DNA of 24,007 nucleotides from UBA10133 sp964528565. GTDB lineage: Bacteria; Patescibacteriota; Microgenomatia; UBA1400; MFAQ01. A model generated the notes under the pieces. It saw only the letters and a list, made by a program, of their open reading frames with translations. It was not told the DNA's origin and did no database searches. Position numbers and translations under genes: made by a program. Location: positions 1-24,007 of the forward strand of contig CAZGSP010000041.1 of assembly GCA_964528565.1 (NCBI GenBank), given 5' to 3'. Shown here piece after piece: positions 14,238 through 22,211 of this stretch (positions within the stretch are counted from its first letter, which is position 1; the number at the start of each line of letters is the position of its first letter).

Positions 14238-16109
14238 TTAATTTAGAATCACTTCCCTGTCCTGGTCGACATCAACCACCAACTGATTTCCATTAAGAAT
14301 AATCGTGTGTTTGATCGAGGGGGTACCGGGCTGTTTTTGGATGAGCATTCTGTAGGTCGAAAGATCCAGTGCGGGTAGCTCGTACTTAAAAACGATCTTG
14401 CTACTGGACTCGGGTCTCATGGTGAAGAAGGCTTCGAAAACCGTTTTGTCCAGATCCTCGGAAACCTGTTCTTTAACTTCCGATCCCACCACCGAGATCA
14501 GTTTGGAACCTTTGGGAACAAACAGCCTGATGTAATCCCGATAAACACCGTTCAGACAAAGCTGGCCGGCTTCAAGATTGCAGTTACTGCCTTTCCGGGG
14601 GTTGTTGTAGCTAATCGAGACCGTCTTGGTGACACCGGTGTCGGTTTTTTCAATATCCTGTTCGACTTCCCGGGTGATATACATATCGGACTTGGCTCCG
14701 CCAAAATTGGCGTCGTTTATATGAAGGTAATCAAAGGCGTAAGGCTTGATACGGCCGGCGGCATTGAAGTCCTCGGCGACTATCTGGGTCTTATCTTCCA
14801 GGAAGTAAAAGAGGAGATGTTTTTGTTTGATGGAGTCGAGAACCACATTGACGAGCTTTGGCCAGGTGTGTTTCGGACTGCCCATGGCATTGGCCATCAT
14901 GGAGTGCATCAAGGGTCCGAGAACGGCTTTACGTCCTGTCTTGAAGCCGGCAATGGGACGATCGGCGATTTGTTCGAGAGCATATACGACCTGTGGACAG
15001 TCGCAGGCGGGGTCGTTTTGGGGTCCAAAATTACCCCAACCGCCGACGCCAATAGGCCCGATGACCTTTAAGATCTCCACCGGAAATTTGGTATCGATCG
15101 CAATGATGCCGTCCGGCTTGGGAAAACCGGGAATATCACGATAATACTGGTAGAAAAGATCCATGGAAACCTTGTAATCGGGAGACATGTTGGAGTTACG
15201 CAGATTGAGATAAGTTTCGTTCAGATATTTTTTGATCGGCTCTGGAGCGGGGACTTTTTTGTTAAAGCGGGCATCGAGATCATAAATATCGAATGAAGAA
15301 AGCGGTTCGATCTTACCCTTGGTCACTCTCAAAAAGGCGTAGGCCGTCATGAAACCTCCGGTAGGACGAAGCTCGGCATCGTTCTGGAAAAGTACCATAT
15401 AGGTTTTGGGGTTGGGATTCCCCAGTAAGTCCGGCAGAAGTTTGATGAGGGGTTTTGCCTGGGAAAGGAGTTGAGCAGACTCGGCAACGGTTGATTTGAC
15501 TTCAACAATTTTACTGCGGATGTTTTTTCCGGAGATGGTCTCGGGGTAACGGGCGGGGTTGATTTGGTCAAGCTCTTTTTGGGCCGCGGTCATATCTGCC
15601 TCGACTTTTTCCAGGTCGGGACTGATCTTGTCCAGGGTCTGAGCCATAAAAACAATCCGGTCTTCGATCGATTGGGCTTTGGGAGTGCCGGAAGGGGTGG
15701 CTACGCCGGTCTTAAAACCCAGCAGGTCGGCATAAGGCTCGACGGAAGCGATCAGAGTTTCGATCGATTTGGTCAGGAACTTTCCGGCATTGATGCCGTG
15801 CTGACCGTCCTTTTGATAGACACCGAGAAAGGGAAACGAGCCTATCCAACCCACCTTTTGATATTTGGTGTCGAGTTCACCGACTTGCAGGCTTAGAGCT
15901 TGAGCTTCGGACTTGGCCACCACCAGATCCTGAGCTTGAAAAGCGGCGGAAAGTTTGGCTCCCGTAACTTGAAGCGCTTCAATGTTCGGTGTAAATGACT
16001 TGGCGGTGAAGTAACCATAAGTGGCGAGACCCCCGAAAAGTATCAGGATAAAAAGAATCGGAAAAAGTATATAAAGAAGTTTTTTGTTGAACTTGATGTT
16101 AATTTTCAT
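14238..16109 (-). CDS. DUF4012-domain large membrane-anchored surface protein
   Basis: The 623-residue protein has one N-terminal membrane segment (11-33) and a long outside part. A helical, coiled-coil-like region (about 40-215, Gln/Lys/Asp rich) leads to the DUF4012 core: KTYMVLFQNDAELRPTGGFM (about 235-254), KGKIEPLSSFDIYDLD, and further to about residue 460. The C-terminal third (VSISYNNPRKGSNCN onward) looks beta-rich, with a Cys pair (CNLEAGQLC). DUF4012 proteins are common in CPR and actinobacteria, often near glycan genes, and have been compared with LytR-CpsA-Psr phosphotransferases; their function is not established. It follows a polyprenyl-phosphate sugar transferase by 15 bases, so a part in attaching or exporting a surface glycan is a reasonable guess. 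Confidence 0.88.
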   Translation of the reverse strand: MKINIKFNKKLLYILFPILFILILFGGLATYGYFTAKSFTPNIEALQVTGAKLSAAFQAQDLVVAKSEAQALSLQVGELDTKYQKVGWIGSFPFLGVYQKDGQHGINAGKFLTKSIETLIASVEPYADLLGFKTGVATPSGTPKAQSIEDRIVFMAQTLDKISPDLEKVEADMTAAQKELDQINPARYPETISGKNIRSKIVEVKSTVAESAQLLSQAKPLIKLLPDLLGNPNPKTYMVLFQNDAELRPTGGFMTAYAFLRVTKGKIEPLSSFDIYDLDARFNKKVPAPEPIKKYLNETYLNLRNSNMSPDYKVSMDLFYQYYRDIPGFPKPDGIIAIDTKFPVEILKVIGPIGVGGWGNFGPQNDPACDCPQVVYALEQIADRPIAGFKTGRKAVLGPLMHSMMANAMGSPKHTWPKLVNVVLDSIKQKHLLFYFLEDKTQIVAEDFNAAGRIKPYAFDYLHINDANFGGAKSDMYITREVEQDIEKTDTGVTKTVSISYNNPRKGSNCNLEAGQLCLNGVYRDYIRLFVPKGSKLISVVGSEVKEQVSEDLDKTVFEAFFTMRPESSSKIVFKYELPALDLSTYRMLIQKQPGTPSIKHTIILNGNQLVVDVDQDREVILN

Positions 16110-16124
16110 AGGAAGTACTAATTT

Positions 16125-16775
16125 TTACCACTTACTAATCATAGCAAACGGAGTTTTCAGGATAATGTAGATATCGTAGAGGATGGAGCGTCTCTTGGCA
16201 TAATCGGCGTCTATCGCTACTCTTTGGTTCCAAGGGATCTCGTTCCGTCCGGAAACCTGCCATGGTCCCGTCATACCCGGTTTGGCCGTGAGGCTTTCGG
16301 AGATCACTTTGGCGATCGTCTGCCCGTAACGCTTCTTGGCGTCTTTGATCTCCGGCTCGACGTATGCCCGGGGGCCCACGATACTCATTTCCCCCCGGAA
16401 AACGTTAATGACCTGAGGCATTTCGTCGATACTGGTTTGACGGAGGATCCTGCCCAGTTTGGTGATCCGGGGATCTTCGTCCAGTTCCAGTTTCCAGCCG
16501 TTCTTCTTGTATTTTTCGAACAATTTGGGGTTATGCTTCCAAAACTCGACGGCGTGAACCTCTTTACCACCGACTTCAAACATCTTCATAGAGCGGAACT
16601 TGTACATATTGAAGATCTTGCCATCCTTTCCCACCCGCTCCGGTTTATAAAAAACAGGCCCTTTGGAGTCTATTTTGAGCAAAATCGGGATGATGATCCA
16701 GATAGGCAGGAAAAGAATACCCATAACTACCCCCCCGATGATATCCATTATTCGTTTTAGAAAGTCGTAGAACAT
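16125..16775 (-). CDS. polyprenyl-phosphate sugar-1-phosphate transferase (WbaP/PglC type)
   Basis: Initiates glycan assembly by moving a sugar-1-phosphate from a nucleotide sugar onto undecaprenyl phosphate at the inner membrane face. The product (216 residues from this start) has an N-terminal membrane hairpin (YDFLKRIMDIIGG to IPILLKIDS), then the catalytic series: GPVFYKPERVGKDGK, FNMYKFRSM, DPRITKLGRILRQTSIDEMPQ with the Asp-Glu dyad, INVFRGEMSIVGPRAY, and KPGMTGPWQVSGR. ATG at 16775 is preferred to the ATG 18 codons upstream because the protein then begins like other family members (MFYDFLKRIMD) and does not run into the divergent gene at 16820. Sugar specificity cannot be read from the sequence. 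Confidence 0.93.
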   Translation of the reverse strand: MFYDFLKRIMDIIGGVVMGILFLPIWIIIPILLKIDSKGPVFYKPERVGKDGKIFNMYKFRSMKMFEVGGKEVHAVEFWKHNPKLFEKYKKNGWKLELDEDPRITKLGRILRQTSIDEMPQVINVFRGEMSIVGPRAYVEPEIKDAKKRYGQTIAKVISESLTAKPGMTGPWQVSGRNEIPWNQRVAIDADYAKRRSILYDIYIILKTPFAMISKW

Positions 16776-16800
16776 AAGAAGTAGGTCTATTTTAACCCAG

Positions 16801-16813
16801 AATTGGTACAATT
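16801..16813. promoter_or_regulatory. palindrome in the divergent intergenic region; contains the -10 of the ManC-like gene
   Basis: AATTG-GTA-CAATT is a perfect 5-bp inverted repeat with a 3-base centre. It lies in the 44-base gap between two divergent genes and overlaps TACAAT (16807-16812), a five-of-six -10 match that is only 7 bases from the rightward ATG at 16820. If that -10 is used, the rightward message would be leaderless or nearly so. The palindrome is a possible operator. The -35 regions are weak on both strands. Confidence 0.4.
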
Positions 16814-16819
16814 GGGGGA

Positions 16820-17866
16820 ATGATACCAATAATCATCTGTGGAGGAGTGGGAACCAAGATGTGGCCATTAAGTACCCCCACCCTGCCGAAACACTTTTTA
16901 CCCTTCGTGGACGGAAGATCATTGTTCCAGGCGAACTGGGACTGCCTGCGAAAGAAGTACTCTCCCGAGGAGATCTATCTTCAAACAAACGCCCTGCAAG
17001 CCAAGATCGCCCACTCGCAAGTAAGTGAGTTACTGCCCGGTAATATATTCATCGAGCCGGAAACCAGAAACCAGGGACCGGCGACAGGACTGGCCGCCGC
17101 TTTTTTGAAAAAAATCGGGCGGGGAGACGAACCTTTTATGTTGGTACAGGTAGACGATCTCCGACTCCCCGAAGAAGACTTCCTGAACTTTATTGACGTG
17201 GCGGAGTCCCTGGCCAAGACAACCGATAAATATATTACGGCCGGATACGAGCCGGACAGGGTCGTCCAGGGCGTCGATTACCTGCTCAAAGGGAAACTTA
17301 TCAGCGGAGACTCCCCTATTCAGGTGTTCGAGATCGCCGACTATATTGGCCGAAACGAAACGGAAAAAATAAACGAGTATATGGAGTCGGGCCGACTCCT
17401 CGTGCACACCAACCATACGACCATGACACCCAATAATCTTTTGGCTATGTACCAAAAATACAAACCCGACTGGTACTCACCACTGATGAATATTGTGAAT
17501 GGAGCCGACGTAGCGGAAGAGTACGCAAAAATGCCCAAGGGGGCCTTGGAAGAGGTTTCGAGAGAGTCGCACAAGGCCGGAAACTCTTTGGTGATCATGC
17601 ACCCCTTTAAATGGATCGATTTTGGAACCTGGGAGTTTGTGGACAAGTTCTACAAAGAAAATAATTATTTTCCCAATAATGGCGGACAGGTGCAAATAGA
17701 CGGTGAAAATAATTTTCTGTGGAGTGAGTCGGGAAAGATCATGGCCACCATCGGGGTGAGTGATCTCGTGGTCGTGGAGTCCAAAGAAGGAGTCTTGGTC
17801 ACCACCAAGGGTTCAAGCGGAAAAGTGGGTCAGGTGGTGGAAAAAATAAATAGCGGGGACGTTTAA
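16820..17866 (+). CDS. ManC-like sugar-1-phosphate nucleotidyltransferase
   Basis: Probable mannose-1-phosphate guanylyltransferase or close relative, making GDP-mannose or another NDP-sugar for the glycosyltransferases nearby. The 348 residues open with IIICGGVGTKMWPLSTPTLPKHF, matching the GGxGTRLWPLSRxxxPKQF nucleotide loop (Arg to Lys), then FIEPETRNQGPATGLAA (EPxxRN), VQVDDLRL in place of the usual PADH, ITAGYEPDR, and FKWIDFGTW near 270. The expected EKP block and LWNSGIF-like segment in the middle are not recognisable, and the C-terminal cupin domain of bifunctional enzymes is absent. So the fold is clear but the substrate is not. It is the lone rightward gene here, divergent from the sugar transferase, and its stop overlaps the stop of the next leftward gene (TTAA). 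Confidence 0.82.
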   Translation: MIPIIICGGVGTKMWPLSTPTLPKHFLPFVDGRSLFQANWDCLRKKYSPEEIYLQTNALQAKIAHSQVSELLPGNIFIEPETRNQGPATGLAAAFLKKIGRGDEPFMLVQVDDLRLPEEDFLNFIDVAESLAKTTDKYITAGYEPDRVVQGVDYLLKGKLISGDSPIQVFEIADYIGRNETEKINEYMESGRLLVHTNHTTMTPNNLLAMYQKYKPDWYSPLMNIVNGADVAEEYAKMPKGALEEVSRESHKAGNSLVIMHPFKWIDFGTWEFVDKFYKENNYFPNNGGQVQIDGENNFLWSESGKIMATIGVSDLVVVESKEGVLVTTKGSSGKVGQVVEKINSGDV

Positions 17867-18960
17867 CGGCTCCGGAGGTGCTTTTTCCAGAGTTTGATAA
17901 CCTCGCCGGAAAAATCTTTGTCAAATGAAGCCGGTTTAAAACGGGAAGCGTTCTTGATACATTTGTCCGGGTCAAATCCGATCTTCTCAAACTTCCTGAC
18001 AGCATCAATGAGAGAGTCCGCCGTTTGTTCCGGAAATAAGTAACCGGTTTCCTTATGGATCACGGTTTCCAGGGCGCCGCCCTTGGCGTAAGCGATGACG
18101 GGAGTGCCGGAAGCTTGCGCCTCTATCGGGACCAAGCCAAAGTCCTCCTCCTGGGGAAAGATAACCGCTTTGGCGTGAGCATAATATTGGATAAGCCGGT
18201 AGTCGTCCACCGCACCGACAAAAGCTATGTTCGGGTCGGCTATTTTCCGGAGATTTTTCAGTTCACTGCCGGAGCCGATGACGATGAGCGGCAGTTTTAA
18301 TTTATTAAAAGCCGAAATAGCCAGATCGACTTTTTTGTAGGGAACCAGTCTTGAAACTATTAAATAATAGTCTCTATTATCAGGTGAAACCGGAGTGTCC
18401 GAGTAGAACTTTTGTTCGATTGACGGATAGATAACGCGAGAAACTCTATTGTAGTATTTTTTTACTCTATTTTGGACTTCCCGGGAAATAGAGAGATATT
18501 CATCGGGTCTTTCCGAGGTAGCCAGATCGACAAGTTTGAAGTACTCTTTGAGTTTGTCCGGCAACAATTTGAATTTATTATCCAGACGGTACTGGGCTTC
18601 TCCGCTCCAAAAGTATCTCGTAGGTGTTAGACAGTAACAAATGTGTAGCTGGTCCGGTTTCGTCATGACCGACTTGGCGTCACTACTAGTCAGACTAATG
18701 ATGATCTCGAATCCGGATAAGTCGTGGGTTTCAAAGGCCAGTGGAGTAATGGGGGCCAGCCATTCATGTTTTTTCCGCAAGAAAGGGATCTTGTTTACAA
18801 AGGTCGGGATGACTTTGATACCTTCGGCCCACTTTGAAGTTTTCGGTTCGTGAACCAGGGTAAAGATGGGGGCTTCCGGATATAGCCGGTGAAGAGACAA
18901 CAGCAGTCTTTCGGCACCACCGAACTTATTTATCCGGTCGTAGACAAGAGCGATTTTCAT
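17863..18960 (-). CDS. GT4 glycosyltransferase (WbaZ-like)
   Basis: Retaining GT-B glycosyltransferase, probably cytoplasmic or membrane-associated, extending a lipid-linked glycan. The product (365 residues) begins MKIALVYDRINKFGGAERLLL, typical of the mannosyltransferase-like GT4 group, and carries YLIVSRLVPYKKVDLAISAF (acceptor/donor hinge), GSGSELKNL, and the EX7E catalytic motif EDFGLVPIEAQASGTPVIA. The start is ATG at 18960, forming an ATGA overlap with the upstream gene; an in-frame ATG 17 codons earlier only adds a non-homologous tail. Last gene of the right-hand unit. No terminator is seen: it ends overlapping the oppositely oriented nucleotidyltransferase gene. Confidence 0.93.
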   Translation of the reverse strand: MKIALVYDRINKFGGAERLLLSLHRLYPEAPIFTLVHEPKTSKWAEGIKVIPTFVNKIPFLRKKHEWLAPITPLAFETHDLSGFEIIISLTSSDAKSVMTKPDQLHICYCLTPTRYFWSGEAQYRLDNKFKLLPDKLKEYFKLVDLATSERPDEYLSISREVQNRVKKYYNRVSRVIYPSIEQKFYSDTPVSPDNRDYYLIVSRLVPYKKVDLAISAFNKLKLPLIVIGSGSELKNLRKIADPNIAFVGAVDDYRLIQYYAHAKAVIFPQEEDFGLVPIEAQASGTPVIAYAKGGALETVIHKETGYLFPEQTADSLIDAVRKFEKIGFDPDKCIKNASRFKPASFDKDFSGEVIKLWKKHLRSR

Positions 18961-20093
18961 TTTAGAAGTTTTTGGTAAACCGCGACGGTTTCCCGGCCCA
19001 TCTTTTTCCATGAATATTTTTTGACTTGGGCAAAACCCGCTTTCGAAAGTTCTTCGCGAAGACCGGGGTCTTTGATAAGAGTTTCCATTTTTCCGACCAG
19101 GTCGTCCACGCTTTCCGGATCAAAGTAGAGGGCCGCCTCTCCATAGACCTCAGGCAAACAACTGGAGTCGGAGGAGATCACCGGCAGTCCGACGCTCATA
19201 GCTTCCAAGCCGGTTAGTCCAAAGCCTTCGATCTTGCTTGGATGGACCAAAGCGAGGGCCAGGCTGTAGATCTTGGAGATGTAGACGTCATCCACAAAGC
19301 CCAGCATTTTTACGGTATCCTGAAGTCCTCGGTCGATTATTTTTTGATTGGTCCTCTCCCAAAAGACCGACCGGGAGCAGATAAGGGCCAGTTGGAGATC
19401 AAGTTCTTTATTTTGATTGTGTTTCACGACCGCGTCTATCAACAGATCAACATTTTTGTGCGGATAAAGACTACCGGTATAAACAAGGAACGGCTGAGAC
19501 AGACCATACCGGGAAAGAACTTCTTTCTTTTCTTTTTCCGTGAGAACCACATCTTTGATACCGGAAGATGTAGCTTCGTAAGTGACGGTGATCTTTGCCG
19601 CCGGTACCTTGAGGCGTTTTATCAGATCTTCTTTGACGTAAGCCGACGGGGTCAGGATCGCCCCGGCTCTCATGGAGATGGTTCTTGTGAGAAACAGATA
19701 GCCGAGCCGTTTGAGAGTATAAAGCCAAGGCCGGCGGGTAGTGGTGGCCGGACCTTTGGAGTCGTGTTTGATCAAATCGTGAACGGTAAGGATAAATTTT
19801 CCGGGGTAAAAGAGAGGGGCGTTGAAATGAGGCACGTGGAGTAGATCCAGATTCTCTTTGGCAAAAAAGAAGGGCAGTATCACCTGCTCGGCGAGACCAT
19901 AGATCGGAACATTACACACCACCGTTTTGACGTTTTTATTACCCTCAAACTCGTTTTGGTACTTGGATCGTAAAAAAAGAACGTAGTCGTTTTTCTTGTC
20001 CGAGCTTAAGACATTCTCGACCAGTTTCATCACATACCTACCGAGACCCGCATGCTCCAGGCCATAAAGTCTTGCATCGATACCTATTCTCAT
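18957..20093 (-). CDS. GT4 glycosyltransferase
   Basis: GT-B enzyme of the GT1/GT4 superfamily, 378 residues. N-terminus MRIGIDARLYGLEHAGLGRYV is the usual start of mannosyl/rhamnosyl-type GT4 proteins; then HVPHFNAPLF, LTVHDLI, FLVYTGSLYPHKNVDLLIDA, and the EX7E motif EGFGLTGLEAMSVGLPVISSD followed by LPEVYGEAALYFDPES. Catalytic residues appear intact. It overlaps its neighbours by 4 bases on both sides (ATGA), so translation is coupled. Donor sugar unknown; mannose is suggested only by the ManC-like gene nearby. Confidence 0.93.
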   Translation of the reverse strand: MRIGIDARLYGLEHAGLGRYVMKLVENVLSSDKKNDYVLFLRSKYQNEFEGNKNVKTVVCNVPIYGLAEQVILPFFFAKENLDLLHVPHFNAPLFYPGKFILTVHDLIKHDSKGPATTTRRPWLYTLKRLGYLFLTRTISMRAGAILTPSAYVKEDLIKRLKVPAAKITVTYEATSSGIKDVVLTEKEKKEVLSRYGLSQPFLVYTGSLYPHKNVDLLIDAVVKHNQNKELDLQLALICSRSVFWERTNQKIIDRGLQDTVKMLGFVDDVYISKIYSLALALVHPSKIEGFGLTGLEAMSVGLPVISSDSSCLPEVYGEAALYFDPESVDDLVGKMETLIKDPGLREELSKAGFAQVKKYSWKKMGRETVAVYQKLLK

Positions 20094-21016
20094 TTTGTAA
20101 GCTTGTGTTTAAATACCCTGAGGCTTCCGAGCAAAGAAATTCCCGCGATCACCGTAGCGGTGATAATAAAAGGATATTTGTTGGTATAAAACTTTTTGTA
20201 GAAGATCCTCCAGGCATCGGTGGATGACTTAGCCACTCTTAGACGATTGGCTTTATCGGAAACGGCGGTTTTGGCGTTTTCTTTCCGGAGACCCGAGGAG
20301 GCTCCCCGCAGATGAAGAGTGCTCACTTTGGGATAGTAAATGATCTTGTAGCCCGCTTGGTTTATGCGGTAACAGAGGTCGATATCTTCTCCATAAAAGA
20401 AATAGGTTTCGTCCCACATGCCGATCTGACGGAAAAGTTTGGTGGGCATCATCAGGTACGATCCGGCGGCGACGGGGATCTGGTGGATCCGGTCGAGACC
20501 TCGATATCCCAGATGGTAACTGTTGAAGAAAGTCGATTTGGGGAAGAGACCGGACAAGCCCGAAAACTTGGTGATGGCCGCCCAAGGGGTCGGGAAGCCA
20601 CGATGGTTATCGTAATCAATACTGCCGTCCTTGAGATATAGCCTGATGGTTACGGCTCCTACCTTGGGGTGGGTCTTGAGGAACTTGAGAGGTTTTACCA
20701 GACTGTAACGCTTGATCACCGTATCGGAGTTTAGGAACAGGACATGTTTGGCATTGCTGGCGTCGACTCCGATGTTGTTGGCTTTGGCAAAGCCCAGATT
20801 CTCGGAGTTACTAATCGTAATGAGATTGGGGTGCTTTTTCTCCATTTTGGAGAGCAGGTCCAGACTGCCGTCTTTGGAGCCATTATCCACCACGATCACC
20901 TGAAGACCCTCTTTGGGCTCATCGGCTTTGAAAACGGAGTTGAGACAGTCCGTCAGAAGTTGCTCGGTGTTGTAATTGACGATAATAACCGCCAAGTCGT
21001 ACTTATATTTTTTCAT
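20090..21016 (-). CDS. GT2 glycosyltransferase (rhamnosyltransferase-like)
   Basis: Inverting GT-A glycosyltransferase, 308 residues. The N-terminal half has LAVIIVNYNTEQLLTDCLNS, VIVVDNGSKDGS (donor site) and HVLFLNSDTVI (the DxD-like NSD), then FFYGEDIDLCYRINQAGYKI, the acceptor-side ED motif of the WcaA/RfbN-type group. A C-terminal hydrophobic segment (about 284-300) suggests membrane association. ATG at 21016 overlaps the upstream gene by 14 bases. Substrates cannot be read from sequence; the group often adds rhamnose. Confidence 0.93.
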   Translation of the reverse strand: MKKYKYDLAVIIVNYNTEQLLTDCLNSVFKADEPKEGLQVIVVDNGSKDGSLDLLSKMEKKHPNLITISNSENLGFAKANNIGVDASNAKHVLFLNSDTVIKRYSLVKPLKFLKTHPKVGAVTIRLYLKDGSIDYDNHRGFPTPWAAITKFSGLSGLFPKSTFFNSYHLGYRGLDRIHQIPVAAGSYLMMPTKLFRQIGMWDETYFFYGEDIDLCYRINQAGYKIIYYPKVSTLHLRGASSGLRKENAKTAVSDKANRLRVAKSSTDAWRIFYKKFYTNKYPFIITATVIAGISLLGSLRVFKHKLTK

Positions 21017-22211
21017 TTTTTCCTAGTTTGTTATAGAGGGAGTCCAGTCTGCCGGCGATGATGCGCCAGTCGAAGTTTTTTTCGACATGGAGCCTGGTGG
21101 CACGGGCAAGCTTTTCTGCGATACCCGGTGATTTTATCACTTTCACCAGTAGATCGGCCATTTTTTGGGGTGTGTTACCAATCAAAACGTGTTTTTTATC
21201 CTCAACCTTTAGCCCCTCTACGCCCACCTTGGTGGAGACGATAGGAAGTTGGCTGGCCATGGCGGCCAGATTCTTGAGCCGGGTACCTCCCGGGCCTTTG
21301 ATGGTGGAGGCGAAGACGGTAGCGTCGTGCCAAGCGTCAACCAGTGATTTGGAGTCGTCCTCCGGTACCGACTTGACCACGATATCTTTATCATTAATAT
21401 CGAGCATCTCTTTGGGGACATGCTGTCCCACTATCCAGAGCTTGACTCCTTTAACCTGCTTTCTAACCAAGGGAAAAACTTCTTCGATGAGGAGGTGAGC
21501 CGCCTCGACGTTTTGTAACCACTTGAAATTACTGATCTGCAAGACTGCTTTTTCTTTGGTGTCCCAGTTGGTCTTTTTCTTAAACAGATCCAAATTGACT
21601 CCATTGGGGATTATCTCCACATGCATATCCGGCTCCAGCTTGAGCATTTCCCTTTTGTCCGCTTCCGAAACGGCCACCACCTGGGTAGCCCGGCGCCAGT
21701 AAAATCTCTCGGAGTACTTCATCTTCTCCACATCGATCTGTAATAACGGTTTGATAAACCAGGGGGCGGTTTCGTTTACATAGTGCTGATAAACCAAGTA
21801 CTCGATGGTTTGGTCCACCAAGATAATGGGGAGGTTTGTCTTCGGGATGCTGGGCATCACATAAAAAGTTTCGGCATGAACCAGATCGTACTCCCCCGTT
21901 TCCAGCTCTCTGGTAACCGCTTCTTTGACTCCCGGGGCAAAGTTCCGAACAATGAGAAAAGGGTCAAAAGAAAAACCGGTTTTGAGAATATTTTTCAAAG
22001 TCCATGGAGTCGAACTCCTTTGAAAGGTGAGGACTTTTTTGCAGTATTTCAGCAAATGCTTGATGTTCTCGTTTTCTTTGGGATCCTTAATGAGGGAGAC
22101 CAAAGTGATCTCGTGATTCTTGCACAAATGCTTCAGAAGATTTTGGGTCCGTATCTGCCCACCCGAACTATCGGGATAGGGAAGATAGGGAGTGAGCATC
22201 AAGATCTTCAT
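21003..22211 (-). CDS. GT4-like glycosyltransferase with a changed catalytic motif
   Basis: 402-residue GT-B protein. N-terminus MKILMLTPYLPYPDSSGGQIRT is typical of a GT4 subgroup (DUF1972/WcaL-like sugars, SGG loop). VAVSEADKREM, IPNGVNLDLF, VLQISNFKWLQNVEAAHLLI and LWIVGQHVP follow. In related proteins the C-terminal block reads GTRLKILEAMAxGxPVVST; here it reads GTRLKNLAAMASQLPIVST, so the normally invariant Glu is Ala. The base sequence (GCC) is unambiguous. The enzyme may be weak, use another residue, or be a non-catalytic partner. Its ATG at 22211 directly abuts the stop of the upstream GT39-like gene. Confidence 0.88.
   Translation of the reverse strand: MKILMLTPYLPYPDSSGGQIRTQNLLKHLCKNHEITLVSLIKDPKENENIKHLLKYCKKVLTFQRSSTPWTLKNILKTGFSFDPFLIVRNFAPGVKEAVTRELETGEYDLVHAETFYVMPSIPKTNLPIILVDQTIEYLVYQHYVNETAPWFIKPLLQIDVEKMKYSERFYWRRATQVVAVSEADKREMLKLEPDMHVEIIPNGVNLDLFKKKTNWDTKEKAVLQISNFKWLQNVEAAHLLIEEVFPLVRKQVKGVKLWIVGQHVPKEMLDINDKDIVVKSVPEDDSKSLVDAWHDATVFASTIKGPGGTRLKNLAAMASQLPIVSTKVGVEGLKVEDKKHVLIGNTPQKMADLLVKVIKSPGIAEKLARATRLHVEKNFDWRIIAGRLDSLYNKLGKNEKI

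Noticed and set aside
16776..16829. Upstream ATG at 16829 for the sugar transferase
   Set aside because: It would overlap the divergent gene start and adds 18 residues not seen in the family; the ATG at 16775 gives the usual N-terminus.
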